Source: Carnegiea gigantea (lineage: Eukaryota; Streptophyta; Magnoliopsida; Caryophyllales; Cactaceae). From it: DNA of 64,000 nucleotides. The DNA is taken from positions 148,501-212,500 of the forward strand of contig JAKOGI010000003.1 in NCBI GenBank assembly GCA_029747015.1. Reading direction: 5' to 3'. Position 1 is the stretch's first letter. Every line of letters begins with the position of its first letter. Below, piece after piece: positions 1 through 12,920 of the stretch. Under the pieces are notes generated by a model. It was given only the letters and a program-made list of their open reading frames with translations. It was not told the origin of the DNA and did not search any database. The translations under genes and the position numbers were made by a program.

Positions 1-378
1 CACAAAGTTGGCTAATACAACATTAAAAAAAGAAAAAATGAACCCAAATTTTTTTAAAAAAAATGGTCAGGAGAAGTGGATGTACGATTTTTTGTTTTAC
101 TGATTTAATTTTATCCTTGAAATTAGCAATTAAATTTCTGACAGAACGAAAAATGCATGATCCCGAAGGAATATGATGAATTTGAGTTTTACTACTACTA
201 ATAAACAAAGGAACCAAGTAAGCAGCAAAGAAGGGTATGTATGTGTCTTTTTGGGAATGTCAATCTGATCCATCCTTTCCATTTGCAAAAAAGTCAAGTT
301 CATTTTTAATTGCTTTTTTCACTTTTCCTCTGCCGTGAAAAACGAAAACGAAAAAAATATAATATTACAGACAAATGA

Positions 379-416
<38 letters not shown>

Positions 417-1170
417 AAAAGACTTCGTATCTTATTTATGCGAATATTATTGTTTATTTTTACGAGGTTAGCTAGCCTGGTTGAAAATATTGGAAGAAAT
501 TACTATAGCATGAATTGTTATATCCCACATCTATAAAAATTGTGTAGCCATGAGATGACTGACGCATGAAATATGTTTTTGAGGTTGAACTTTAATATAC
601 TCGGTATGAACTATTTGAAAGTGCGTGATTTTGTCCCTGCATTCTACATATGTATACCGTATACACCATAATCATTCATATTCAATCTTCGTTATTAATA
701 TCATTCGGCATTTGTGTAATGAATATATTTCCACTTAAGAAAAGGTTAGTTCAAGAGATCATACGTTAGCTTGGGGGAAAAGAAAAAAAAAAAAAACCAA
801 TAAAGGAAATCTGGTGATAATAAGGGCATGAGGAGTCATAAGTAATGAAGCTGAGAGAAAATTCTAAGAGCTTATTTCGGAAGCAACATGAAATGCACGT
901 CATTGACGTCATTAATTTTCAGATTTCAACCATTTCATCATTCCTCACCCGTTTCATATTCGCCGTAATCGCATCCAATGAACTTCCAAATCAAATCAAA
1001 CCAATAATAATGTAAAAATGTAAGGAAGCCATATTTATGTTGGATCTGAATTTGTAGCCAACTGGCTAGCTACAAACCTGTTTGTAGTGACCACCAAAGA
1101 GTGGAACAAATTAAAATAGACAAAAAGGGTTAAAAAAAAAAAAAAAGGATTTGGGGTTCTTGAATTTGAA
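1..1170. other. Intergenic DNA, no gene seen
   Basis: AT-rich flank downstream of the SMR-like gene. It holds an AT dinucleotide run at about 385-412 and several A tracts. No reading frame with recognisable protein similarity was found on either strand. Confidence 0.6.
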
Positions 1171-1752
1171 TCATCTGAAAGACATGAGGGAGGTGAAATT
1201 GGCCTTGTGAACTTTCTTGATATTTCCAGGACGACGATGATCATGATGATGATCATGAGTATTACTATTACCCCTGGTCGTGTTGGTAGAACTCGGTGGA
1301 AACAACGATTCGATTTCATCATGAGAGAGCTCAACCAACCTTATTGGCCTTTGAACATCAGAATTCTGGAAGAGCGTACGTCGTCGTTTTAAGGGCCTCC
1401 AGAGCTTTTTAGGCGCAGGAGGGCATGCCTGGTTCACCGGGATCTTGTGTTGTTCCCCTGTCGGCGTCTTGGGCCCATCACTACCATCATCATCTGTATG
1501 ATCTTGATCAACGTCCGTAATTCGATCATCGCGATGATGATCAGCTGGGGGTAAAGACTCTACCTTGATCTTGATTGGGTTGAGATTACGTGGAATGTTG
1601 ACGGCGATATTCTCGTCATGATCGTCATGCCGCTGAGCCTTTAAATCTCGATCTGGTAATTGGGCTGGTGGTCCTCTGACGCTCAGATCTCTGTGGGAGG
1701 ACAGAACAGCAGTAGTCTCCGCATCTGAATTGCCTGAGTTTTTGGTACCCAT
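1171..1752 (-). CDS. SIAMESE-related cyclin-dependent kinase inhibitor (SMR family)
   Basis: Single-exon gene of 193 residues. SMR proteins bind CDK-cyclin complexes in the nucleus and push cells from mitosis to endoreduplication or arrest. The family hallmark is visible at residues 96-116: a TPTG stretch followed by HKIPVNQACPPAPKK. A basic run KRRRTLF (122-128) follows; it can serve as a nuclear signal and resembles an RxL cyclin-docking motif. The acidic C-terminal motif ELSHDEIESLF (141-151) also fits the family. The middle is rich in Asp and His (about 42-92) and the tail has a second His cluster, so the protein is longer than the usual roughly 100-130 residues. I chose the ATG at 1752 because it gives the MGTK start and lies about 90 bases from a TATA-like site. 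An in-frame ATG at 1809 would add 19 hydrophobic residues and seems less likely. The family call is firm; the exact SMR member is not known. Confidence 0.85.
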   Translation of the reverse strand: MGTKNSGNSDAETTAVLSSHRDLSVRGPPAQLPDRDLKAQRHDDHDENIAVNIPRNLNPIKIKVESLPPADHHRDDRITDVDQDHTDDDGSDGPKTPTGEQHKIPVNQACPPAPKKLWRPLKRRRTLFQNSDVQRPIRLVELSHDEIESLFPPSSTNTTRGNSNTHDHHHDHRRPGNIKKVHKANFTSLMSFR

Positions 1753-1843
1753 GAGGAGAGAGAAAATGGAGAAAGTAGAGAATTCAAGAACGTACAAGCT
1801 AGAGATCAATGCATATGAATGGAGGGGAATTGAAGAGAGAGAA

Positions 1844-1852
1844 TATTAAATA
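1844..1852 (-). promoter_or_regulatory. Probable TATA box of the SMR-like gene
   Basis: On the minus strand this reads TATTTAATA, about 92 bases upstream of the chosen ATG. Position and composition fit a plant core promoter. The in-frame ATG at 1809 would lie only about 35 bases from it, which supports the downstream start. Confidence 0.45.
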
Positions 1853-1859
1853 GGGGAAA

Positions 1860-4800
1860 TTAAGAAAGGGATTTGGTATTCATGGTAACCACTTTGGCGA
1901 AGGATCCGATGCGGGGAACATCAATCAACCCCTTTGATCTCTCAATATACATGATCATTTACACTCATTCATTCTTTCAGGTTACGTTTTGGGGGAGAGA
2001 GAGGGAAGGAGGAATGCGAAGAGTAAGGAAAGGAGAAGACGCAATTGCTTTTTAATATCGGGGGCGTCCCTTGCAATGCACGCACTTTGAGGCATCAATT
2101 CACGTGGTAGGCTACAGTGAAACTAACCACGATAACCCAATTACTCGTGAGATTCCTTTTCTACTGTTAAAAATCTCTTTCTATTACAAATTACACCTGC
2201 GGCTACCGATTTTATCAGTTCAATCTACCAATACGGTAATATTTGTTATTATGGGACCAAAATATTTATTTTTTGTTGGCCGTCGATATTAAGCCAATAT
2301 TAATATATGATATACTTACTATATATGAAAAAAATGATTGCCAATATTAACCTAAATATCTATAATTCTTTTTCAGCTGTAAAATAACATATGTAAAAAT
2401 CAATTTACTAACAAGTTTATTAAGTGAGTTTGTTTGTAAGAGTTCATGAATAGTTAATGAATTTTCATTTTATAGAATTTGAAGATATTTATATACAATT
2501 TTACCTCCTATAAGCACTCAGCTGTCTTAATAGATATATTGATTCAAAGAGATCCTAAAAAATTAATAAGATCTCATGACTATCATATTGGTTTCACGGC
2601 ACCCAAGCAAAAGACCCAAAAAAAAAAAAAAAAAAGCTGTAGAGACAATTAACGTGGCTGATTTTAATATTCTATAATAGCTATTAACATACACAGCAAC
2701 ATTGTAACCAACGTTGTGGATAAAAGATTCCCCGGCCCGTTTCTCTGTTTGGCCGGAAAAAGACTGAATTCTACGCCGACTCTGGTTTGTATGCTTCCTG
2801 AAGTTGTGAGGAAAGGAAAAACTGAAAAAGGATTAGGATTGATTTCATTTGATCAGCAGTGATCGAACGCTAAGATAACGGGTGAGGGTTTGAGGCTACC
2901 ATAAGATTGCCGGCCCATATTATCATGACATCTTGACAATGCGTGAGAACTCCACCCCTAAAAATTTTCAACCACCACTATGATTAGGTTCACCATTCAA
3001 ATATACATATCCATATCTTCACTTGATTATTACTGCTCATCGGTAATTACTCACCCAAATTGTGGGGTAAAAGTCAAAATGTAGGATTATATAACACAGC
3101 ACACCCTTATTGCCAAAGTAATCTTTTTAATGTAATGTCTTCCACTGTGTTCCTTCTTTTTTTCTTTTTTCCTGGGATCGAGGGGTTTTTTGATCTTCTA
3201 TTAGTTAGACCGACTTATTATTGTCAACTTATAATAGATAGAATTCTCTCAACGCATATTATATTCTCTTCATTTACTGGTCGAGCTTGAGGCCTTAGTA
3301 AACGAGAGTAAGTGTGAAATTATTTGGATTAATTTGTATATATTGCAAGGTAAATTTTTCAACATACAATTTTTCATAGAACAACCTACATATTTGATTA
3401 AACAATGTATGAAATTGTCTTCTTTTAAAATAGAACTTTAATTTAGTGCCAGGACATAAGATGAAATTCAAAAAAAAAAAAAAAAAGACAAAGTATTGCG
3501 TGTGTTTTTGTCTGGTGTGGAGATTGCGGATTGGTTAATTTTAAATGCCTTTTACCAAAGCCAACAGGATTATAAATGACAAAATGGCCACCCATTATTG
3601 TGTTGTCTACATTGTCTTATTAGACAGTATTTTTATTTCCTGCAATTAGCTAGCTTGTAATATATCATGCCTTGGCTAGCATGCACATATATATTAATTG
3701 ATCCTGATCATCTTCTTCGGTGACTTTATAAAATAGGATATCATCACTACACCACGAGACAAAATAGTACATGGTAGGTTAATCCAGTTGTTCAATTTAC
3801 CTGCAAACCTGTGGTAGTCACATTTCAGCTATCTAACCAACCTAAATTCTAGATGCTTAATGCTAGCATGTAGACGTAGGGTATGGATTGACTATTCTTT
3901 TCAGTCCGATATTTTAGCTAATTTTACCAACTGATCAACCTAATTTATTAACAAGTCAGTTTAAATTCGAGTTAACCTAATCTATTGCACGCACTACTCT
4001 ATGAAGTACGGATTGTAGACAACTACAATTAAAATAAAGTACAATATAATGTGACTATATATAGGTGCAGTCAATTCTTTTATATATAACATACAGATAT
4101 ACGCATTTTTATACGATGAACGTGTACATGGTTATGCTTCGTAATACTTATATGAGATGCATTCATTCATCAGGAGTAATTGCATGCTTGAGGGGATTCA
4201 TCATGCATGTAGACAGGTACAAGAATTATAGCCAAAGAACCTATATTTATATACACTATAAATGAACATCATATAGGTGGGGAGGGATCATGAGAGTTAA
4301 TTGTCAAGAGGAACGCAGAAAACGCATGGCGTGACTATGAGCAGTGGCAGGCTAGGCCTAGGATTCCCGCGCAAATTAAGGTGGATGCTTCGGGTTCGGT
4401 AAAGTTTCTGGTAAACCCCTCCGTCAGTTTAAGTATGCCAGAATATTAAACAGAAGCAAGGCATTTGCCCTTTAACTAATTCTCGTCAGGCGATAATATC
4501 TTTATCTTCTCGCGAGACGATATTTTGACATACACACTCAAACATACCAAGTGGAAAGTGGGCCGGACCCGATGGATTGCTTGGATCTCACCATGATAAA
4601 GGCTGTGCTGTGCCCATCAACTTTTGCCACATTTTCTACTTTGAGCCCTCGTCTGTCGCTTATTTTCTTCGATGGTCCTTTCACCTTTAACAGTTTTCCA
4701 ACTGTACCTGTCGTCCACACTCGATGTGCTTGCGCCTCGTTGTTTTTGTTGGTAAATAAGTGTTTGTAGATTCTTATTAGTCTTTATCCATTATATCACA

Positions 4801-5031
4801 AAAACCTCAATTCTTATTTTTCTTGGTTCTTTCCAATTCTTACCAATCTCCATTACTATTCCCTATTCATTTCCACTTCTTAAAAAAAAATTAATATATT
4901 CAAATCTTTCTCAATTATTCCCAATCCTTATTAATTAGCAATCTTATTTATCAACAAAAAGATTAGACAAGAAAATACCCTTATTGGCAGGTGGAACAAT
5001 AGCATTCTTTTGAGTGTAAATTTACTACTAA
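1860..5031. other. Intergenic DNA, no gene seen
   Basis: AT-rich with several A tracts (about 2619-2635 and 3469-3486). A more balanced stretch around 4300-4770 gives short open frames on both strands, but none matches a family I recognise. No repeat with clear ends was found. Confidence 0.5.
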
Positions 5032-5626
5032 GACCCTGTTCTTTTCGTTGGTAAATCTAAATTTACCAATCGCCACCAACTTCAACCACCCACCTTCAAT
5101 ACACTTCAACCAGGGGCGGAGTCAGGATTCAAATCAAGGGGGACGAGATTAATAATACACATAATAAAGTAGAAAAAATAAATGTCCAAAACTCAGAAAA
5201 AAACATACAAGGGACCGTACAAGTAGAGTGACAACTAGCAAGAGTCGAACACGCGACCACTTGAAACAAAGGGGGCAATAGACCATCCTATTCAGCAGAA
5301 GTTTGCAAAATGTATATGAATCAATTAATATATATATATATTTTTATCCACAAAAATATCCGATATTTATTTTTTTTCCCCCAAAAAAGTTGGGGGGTCA
5401 ATTGACCCCCTTGCCCCAATGTAGCTCCGCCAATGACTTCAAACTACTTCACGAACTTTAATTAAAAAATACTCACTCCAACTCACTTCCCACTATTTTA
5501 ACCAACTTCTATCCATCATATACAAAAAAATTCAACCCAATTCAACTAACTTCAACCCACTTTAACTAATCTTAACCAATTTCACACATTTACTAACCCA
5601 TATTTTCCAACGAAAAGAACAGGCCC
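5032..5626. mobile_element. PIF/Harbinger-like MITE carrying a nested hAT MITE
   Basis: The left end reads GACCCTGTTCTTTTCGTTGG and the right end is its near-perfect inverse (CCAACGAAAAGAACAGGCCC). Both are flanked by TAA (5029-5031 and 5627-5629). Subterminal DNA is full of ACTTCAACC-type repeats, the inverse of the GTTGAAG motif seen in the other copies. Without the nested insertion the element is about 260 bp. It has no coding capacity. Confidence 0.85.
5111..5435. mobile_element. hAT-type MITE inserted in a Harbinger-like MITE
   Basis: The element begins CAGGGGCGGAGTCAGGA and ends in the inverse GTAGCTCCGCCAATG. It is flanked by an 8 bp duplication (ACTTCAAC at 5103-5110, ACTTCAAA at 5436-5443). 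CAGGG-like ends and 8 bp duplications are typical of hAT elements. A minus-strand stretch near 5236-5260 contains GTTCGACTC, which resembles a tRNA B box. Confidence 0.85.
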
Positions 5627-6894
5627 TAAAACCTCCCAAACTCATAAGAGTTTCGCCGCCCTCTTTTTTCTCGCAAAAAGAGTATAATCTATATTTTAAA
5701 AATGAGTGAATGAACTTTGTATTTAATTATTTTTCACAAAGGCAGTAACAATGCAATTACATTACAAAGAATGATGAATAATAGATCATACACAATTTTT
5801 TTTTTTTTTGGGGGGTCACTTGGATTGCGATGCATAATTAGATATATCATGTGTTTCTTATTCTTCTGCAAGTAAGTCTAAGAAAGAGAATTGTTAACTA
5901 TGTCACTTTATGAAATATTGACTTCTACGTAAAGCGATTAGTTGGAGTTAGAAATATGGTCCTAAACTGGGGATCCTATGTAATTAATAAAATGCGAAAA
6001 GGAGTTGTGGCCTTTAATTGAGGGATGGTCATTTCACAAAGTTATAATTTTTCCTTCAAGGGTCACAAACTCATCATTTTATTTGAAAAGAAAATTACAC
6101 ATTTTTAATGATTTTGTTCGCCATTTCTTCCATCATCTTCCTTGTCTTCCAATCATCACTTTAGTTGATTAGCAACTTAATATCTTCATTGCTTTCATTG
6201 AATTGAAGTGTTGGTTTCAGTTCTTGCTAATTTTTTAAGATTTCGATGTAATCACCTTTTTAGATAGATATTATATATGTATACTTATAAAATATACACA
6301 CAAAAAAGCATAAGATTTGATGTGCTTCAATGTATGTCCCTATTTTTTTATAACCAAAAAAAAAAGGAAAACTCAATAACAAACCGACCTAATATCACAC
6401 AACATTTATTGCCCATTAAAGTGGAAAGTCTAATAATTGGCACCACAACTCAAATCACCCAACCCAAAAGTGGAAGGCTCTATTGTAACACTTTGTGGAT
6501 ATGAAACTTGTAAATCTAATATCCTTCTTTCAAGTTGACGATGTAAGATAAAATCTCCTTATATACACATTCATACATCTAGATGATTGAAATGTCACGA
6601 TAGCAATAACACAACGGACCTGATCACTTATACTTAGTTTTTGATTGCATAGCACCATATGAATACAAGTGAAGTATACAATGCCCGGTGATGACGTTCG
6701 CAAATGCGACGCTTATGGAGTTATGGTAACATTTTTGAGTATATTCCTGATTGGACGTACAAGAAAACTGTAGCTTAGGTGGCATTCATGTGTACGTTAC
6801 TGATTACGCGTACACAAAGACTTCATATCTAAGGGTGGATATACATATAAGAATTGACATGGTTTGGTCCAAGACCATGGATTGAGTGACATTT
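5627..6894. other. Intergenic DNA, no gene seen
   Basis: AT-rich sequence without recognisable coding or repeat structure apart from short homopolymer tracts. Confidence 0.5.
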
Positions 6895-7290
6895 AAGGTC
6901 CGTTTGATCCTTAGAAATTTTGATGGAAAAAAAAGTTGAAGAAAAAAAAAATGAAAGAAAAAAAGTTGGAAGAAAATGAGTTTTTTTCTCTTATTTGGAT
7001 TGAAGAAAAAATATAAGAATTTGAATGAGAAATTTAAATGTTGATGAAGTATTTGAAATATGTTGATGTCATCTTAGCAACGAAAGGGTGGAGGAGGTTT
7101 GGAATTTTCCTCAAACTTTCCTCACAATTTTATGAGGAAAATTTTATCACTTATTTCTAACAATTTTTCTACCTAACTTTCCTCTATATTTTTTTCTCTG
7201 TGATTTTCTTTAAACCAAATATGAGAAAAAAAGTAACTTTCTTAAATTTTTTTCTTTTCACTAAATTTTTTAAGGTTCAAATGGAGCCTT
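6895..7290. mobile_element. Probable MITE with about 19 bp inverted ends
   Basis: The left end AAGGTCCGTTTGATCCTTA is matched inversely by the right end (AAGGTTCAAATGGAGCCTT). The interior is A-rich on the left and T-rich on the right, so the whole can fold back. The target duplication is unclear, so the superfamily is unassigned. Confidence 0.6.
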
Positions 7291-7787
7291 AATTTTTGGG
7301 TACAGGATCCATATAACTGGCTTGGGGCTGAAACCGGCTGTGTTCAGATTTTAGACCTTAAGAGGTGATGGCCCCGTTTGGAAATGGGGTAGCCGAAACT
7401 ACAGTGATGTCCAAATCCAAGACAGCCCAAATTATGCTACGGCCCAAAAATGTGAAGGAGGGAGAGAACGTGCGGCAGGGACAAATTGAAGGTGTAAGGA
7501 GGAAAATCAGGAAGACTAGCTCAGCATTTAGCCAGGCCAGGCGTCGACCGATTTTCTTGGAGCAAAAATTTAAAAAAAAAAGTAAATCAGTGTTTTTAGA
7601 TTAAAAAGAAAACGAAAAAAGGGAAAGAAAGAGAAAACATGGGAAAGAGGTGGACGGCCATGATTTCTAAAGACCGCTCTGCCTCCTTCCTATTTGTATA
7701 ATTCCACCCATTTCTCCCTTTCATTTTTGAACTTCCTCTCTTTTTTTTCTCCCTTCCATCGCCCTGCCACCTCTCTTCCTAACACAG
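7291..7787 (+). promoter_or_regulatory. Probable actin promoter and first, non-coding exon
   Basis: A TATA-like TGTATAATT lies near 7695. It is followed by a pyrimidine-rich stretch (about 7705-7780), typical of plant actin leaders, and a candidate splice donor CAG/GTGATT at 7787/7788. The exact transcription start is not visible. Confidence 0.4.
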
Positions 7788-8873
7788 GTGATTCAATCTC
7801 TTGTTCTCTCTCCGTATTGATCGAAATTTCGATTTCGCCGATTTGTTTTTCATAAATGTGAGATTATGTTATGTATGTTTCATTGATGATCATCATTTGT
7901 TGTCGATCGATCTGTGTAATTTTGCGTCTCAATTAACATTTCATGATCGTTGTTTGAATTTGGTGCAATTTTAGTGTAATCGTGGTTAGTTGATCATCAG
8001 ACCGGAAGGAATTGGATTACTTTGGTCGTTTGAATTGAATGATAATGTGTTTGTAATTAGACATATTACTTACCAAATGTTCTGAAGATTTGTCCATTGT
8101 CCAAATATTTCCTTGGTCTTGTGGTCCGACCATTTAATGGCTGCAGATGTCATTGTCGTGTCTGTTGATTGGTTTAGGTTTAATGTCCTTTGCGTATGTT
8201 TAGATTCTGGGCACGTGCTTCTCGCATGAGCTTCTATGTGTTCTTTTACTATACCTAATGAGAAAGTGCTATGATGATGTTACATGCTCAAGTGTAAAAC
8301 TGGTTGACATTTCTAAAACAAATAATTCAATATGGAAATCTCATGTATCGAATTAATTCTTGGATGAACAAAGAGGATTCACAGTTGATTTTTTTGGTTT
8401 GATTCATTATACAATGATTCATGTTGCCTTCGTTTGTTCAAATCATTTGCGGTACTGTTCCATTCATCCTAATTGTGCTTCAAGTTGTGCTGTAACATGC
8501 CATACCATGACATTGCTTAGATGCGGCAGGATAAAACAGTAAATCAGGGATGTTGTCTGATGGAAATATCAAAGGGATCTGTAATTGATTTCTTCCCTTC
8601 TCAATCTGCATCTTGGCATCCTTGATCTTGTGCTGGGCTTGTGACCCAGTGGAATTGGTCCTTGTTACCTTATTTTGCATTGCTGCTTGAACCCTTCATA
8701 GTGATTAGTGGGCAGGAAGGGGTTGCAGTGAATAGTGAATCTTTGTATATATCTTTAAATGATGCAACTAATTGCATTCTTGTGGTCGCCTAGCTTGTCT
8801 AATTTGAAGTTATTCTTCCCTGCTGTCATTTGTTGTATTTTAACATTTTGGAGTCTTATGGGTCTAGTCATAG
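7788..8873 (+). other. Probable leader intron of the actin gene
   Basis: It starts with GTGATT after CAG and ends at CATAG four bases before the actin ATG. It is T-rich and about 1.1 kb long. Plant actin genes commonly carry one long intron just upstream of the start codon, often needed for high expression. Inferred from position and splice sites only. Confidence 0.6.
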
Positions 8874-8876
8874 AAG

Positions 8877-10695
<1,819 letters not shown>

Positions 10696-11255
10696 GAGCA
10701 TTCCATAGGATGAAAGTGGTCGAAGAAGAATGATCTTCCCACTTGGACAGAGAAAAATGCAGCCTTGCAGATCTTTATATGACCGAGTGCTTATACCGTC
10801 ATTGTTGTCAAAATCGGCCTTTCAAAACTGCGAAGGGGAAAGCATTTAAACGCTGAAGAGAAAAAGAATTAAATTCATTCATTATTTTGCATTTTTGTTA
10901 GTTTAATCGACACTTTGTTACAATGATAATTGACAGTAATATGTGATGTTGTGATGTACGAGTGAGAATCCAGATATTCTATAATTACCAATTTTTCATT
11001 CTTTGTTCATGAGAAAGATTGAAAAACGTGACGTTTGCCCTGTGTCCTCTCTATTTGGAATTTTCAATTATATTGGGATTATGCTGACTGTTGCTCTGAC
11101 GACAGAGTAGGAACAAGAATTGGGACATTTTGTCTTTTTAATGCCAAATTGCCAATGCTTTCACATATGGAAAATAAATGGAATATCAAGTTCCTTATTG
11201 AGGTGACCCACCTTCACATAATGATAACAATTGGAAGCACACATTTCTGCATTAA
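10696..11255 (+). other. Actin 3' untranslated region and flank
   Basis: Non-coding DNA after the actin stop. The 3' UTR probably ends within the AT-rich stretch at about 10860-11000; no single poly(A) signal is decisive. Nothing else is recognisable before the MITE at 11256. Confidence 0.45.
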
Positions 11256-11622
11256 GAGCATTCCCAGCCAGAGTTTCAGATTTTGGAACTCTGACCTGCC
11301 ACGTCAGTAAAAGTTCCACAATTTTATAACTTGCATTCCATCACTTCTCCAATCCATGGAACTCAATTTTAATCATCCAATAGAAATATTTGTCATGAAC
11401 TCACCTTATAACACATAATCTATTTTTAAATTATTTAAAAATTATATACTTACTCCAAAAAAAAAAATTAAAAAAAGCCAAACAGTGGCCCGCGGGGAGA
11501 AACGGACAGAGATTCTCCCCCGCGTGTCACACGCGTTTCAAGCCGGCTGGGGAGACAAAATGACACGCTGCAGACATGCGGGTTCCACCCTTTGCCTCGC
11601 GTGTCTACGATTGCGAATGCTC
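11256..11622. mobile_element. Harbinger/Tourist-like MITE (GAGCATTC ends)
   Basis: The left end is GAGCATTCCCAGCC and the right end ATTGCGAATGCTC, its partial inverse. Flanking TAA triplets lie at 11253-11255 and 11623-11625. A 3 bp TAA/TTA duplication is the PIF/Harbinger signature. The right half is unusually GC-rich (about 11490-11610). Confidence 0.7.
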
Positions 11623-11625
11623 TAA

Positions 11626-12544
11626 GAGCACAATAATGGACGTTCGGCTCTCTTTTTATTTGACCAGGAGCCTGAAAGAATAAAGGAATATCCATGGGAT
11701 AATTGGGATGAGAAAAGTATCATGATTTGGTGGGGGCTGTTAACCTATCATAATAGTAAGAGGGGAAAATAAAGATTAACTAGTCAAAAAGGGGCACTAA
11801 AATGACATTTCCATTGATATTAACATTCATATACTTAATCTTTGGGACTACAATACGCATAGGTGTGACTGTTGTTCACATTGATGATAAATTAATCCTA
11901 ACTCTAGCTAGAAAAATAAACAATAATTGGATAACTTAAACTAAGAGTGAGACAAAATGTCAGCTCCTTTCATTTCATTTTGTTTTTTTAAAAAAATTGT
12001 ACGAGAAAATTTTTAAATAAATTTATGGTACCCTTTCTAGGAATATAGCATTTTACAAGTAAAACTTTCATATCAAAGAAATTAATGAGCAGCTAAATAT
12101 GAGATTTTTTCATGGAGTAAATTAAAATATAATTTTGCCCTCAAATGCAGCAAACCTTCACCTCTTATGAGATTTTAATGATTAAAATAAGTAAATATGA
12201 TAAAATAAATTAAAATAACTGAAAAATCAAATGCGTATGAAGATTGCTGTAGGGAACTAAGAAATTGTGTGTCGTCTTCCAAGTCTTCCCCTTTTTGTTC
12301 TTTTAACTCTCATTATTTGAATTTATGATTTATTTATATAGTATTTATGCATCCCCCCCTGAACTTGATTGGGCAACTCAAGTCATGAAAGCGACCGTTA
12401 ATTTAAGAAATCCCCCATTCACCCGTTTAAGCACAAAGAAGAGTCGTCCTCCGAGGCCTCTCTCTCTCTCTTCCCGTTGCAATTGAATCAAGCGGGCGGA
12501 CTTGATACCGGGAATTCTGGTGAGTTGGTGATTCATGCGAAAAG
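11626..12544. other. Intergenic DNA and probable promoter of the U-box gene
   Basis: AT-rich DNA. A TATA-like TTTATATAG lies at about 12333-12341, some 205 bases upstream of the U-box gene ATG. A short CT-rich leader near 12455-12475 follows. No other gene was found. Confidence 0.4.
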
Positions 12545-12858
12545 ATGAAGCTTGTTGCTCCTCTGTTGCAACCTTCTGGACCCGCCGTTGACCGTTACTC
12601 CCGGTCATCCTCCTCCACTATCTCGGGCTCCGGTCGCGGCTTGGAACGGCGGCCGAGTCCCGCCGAGTTGAGCTCGAGGTCCACAGACATGGAGGAAAGA
12701 GGAGGAGAAGGAGGGACGAGAGAGACAGTGTATGTGGCGGTTGGCAGGTCGGAGGTGAAGACGTTCACTTTGCTCCAATGGACGCTCTCTACATTCCGGA
12801 ACTCCCAACTTTGTCTTGTTCATGTCCATCAGCCCTCTCCTTTCATCCCTACTCTCTG

Positions 12859-12920
<62 letters not shown>

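Noticed and set aside
4538..4769. Overlapping short frames on both strands in a more balanced region
   Set aside because: Neither translation matches a family I know; no splice or promoter context.
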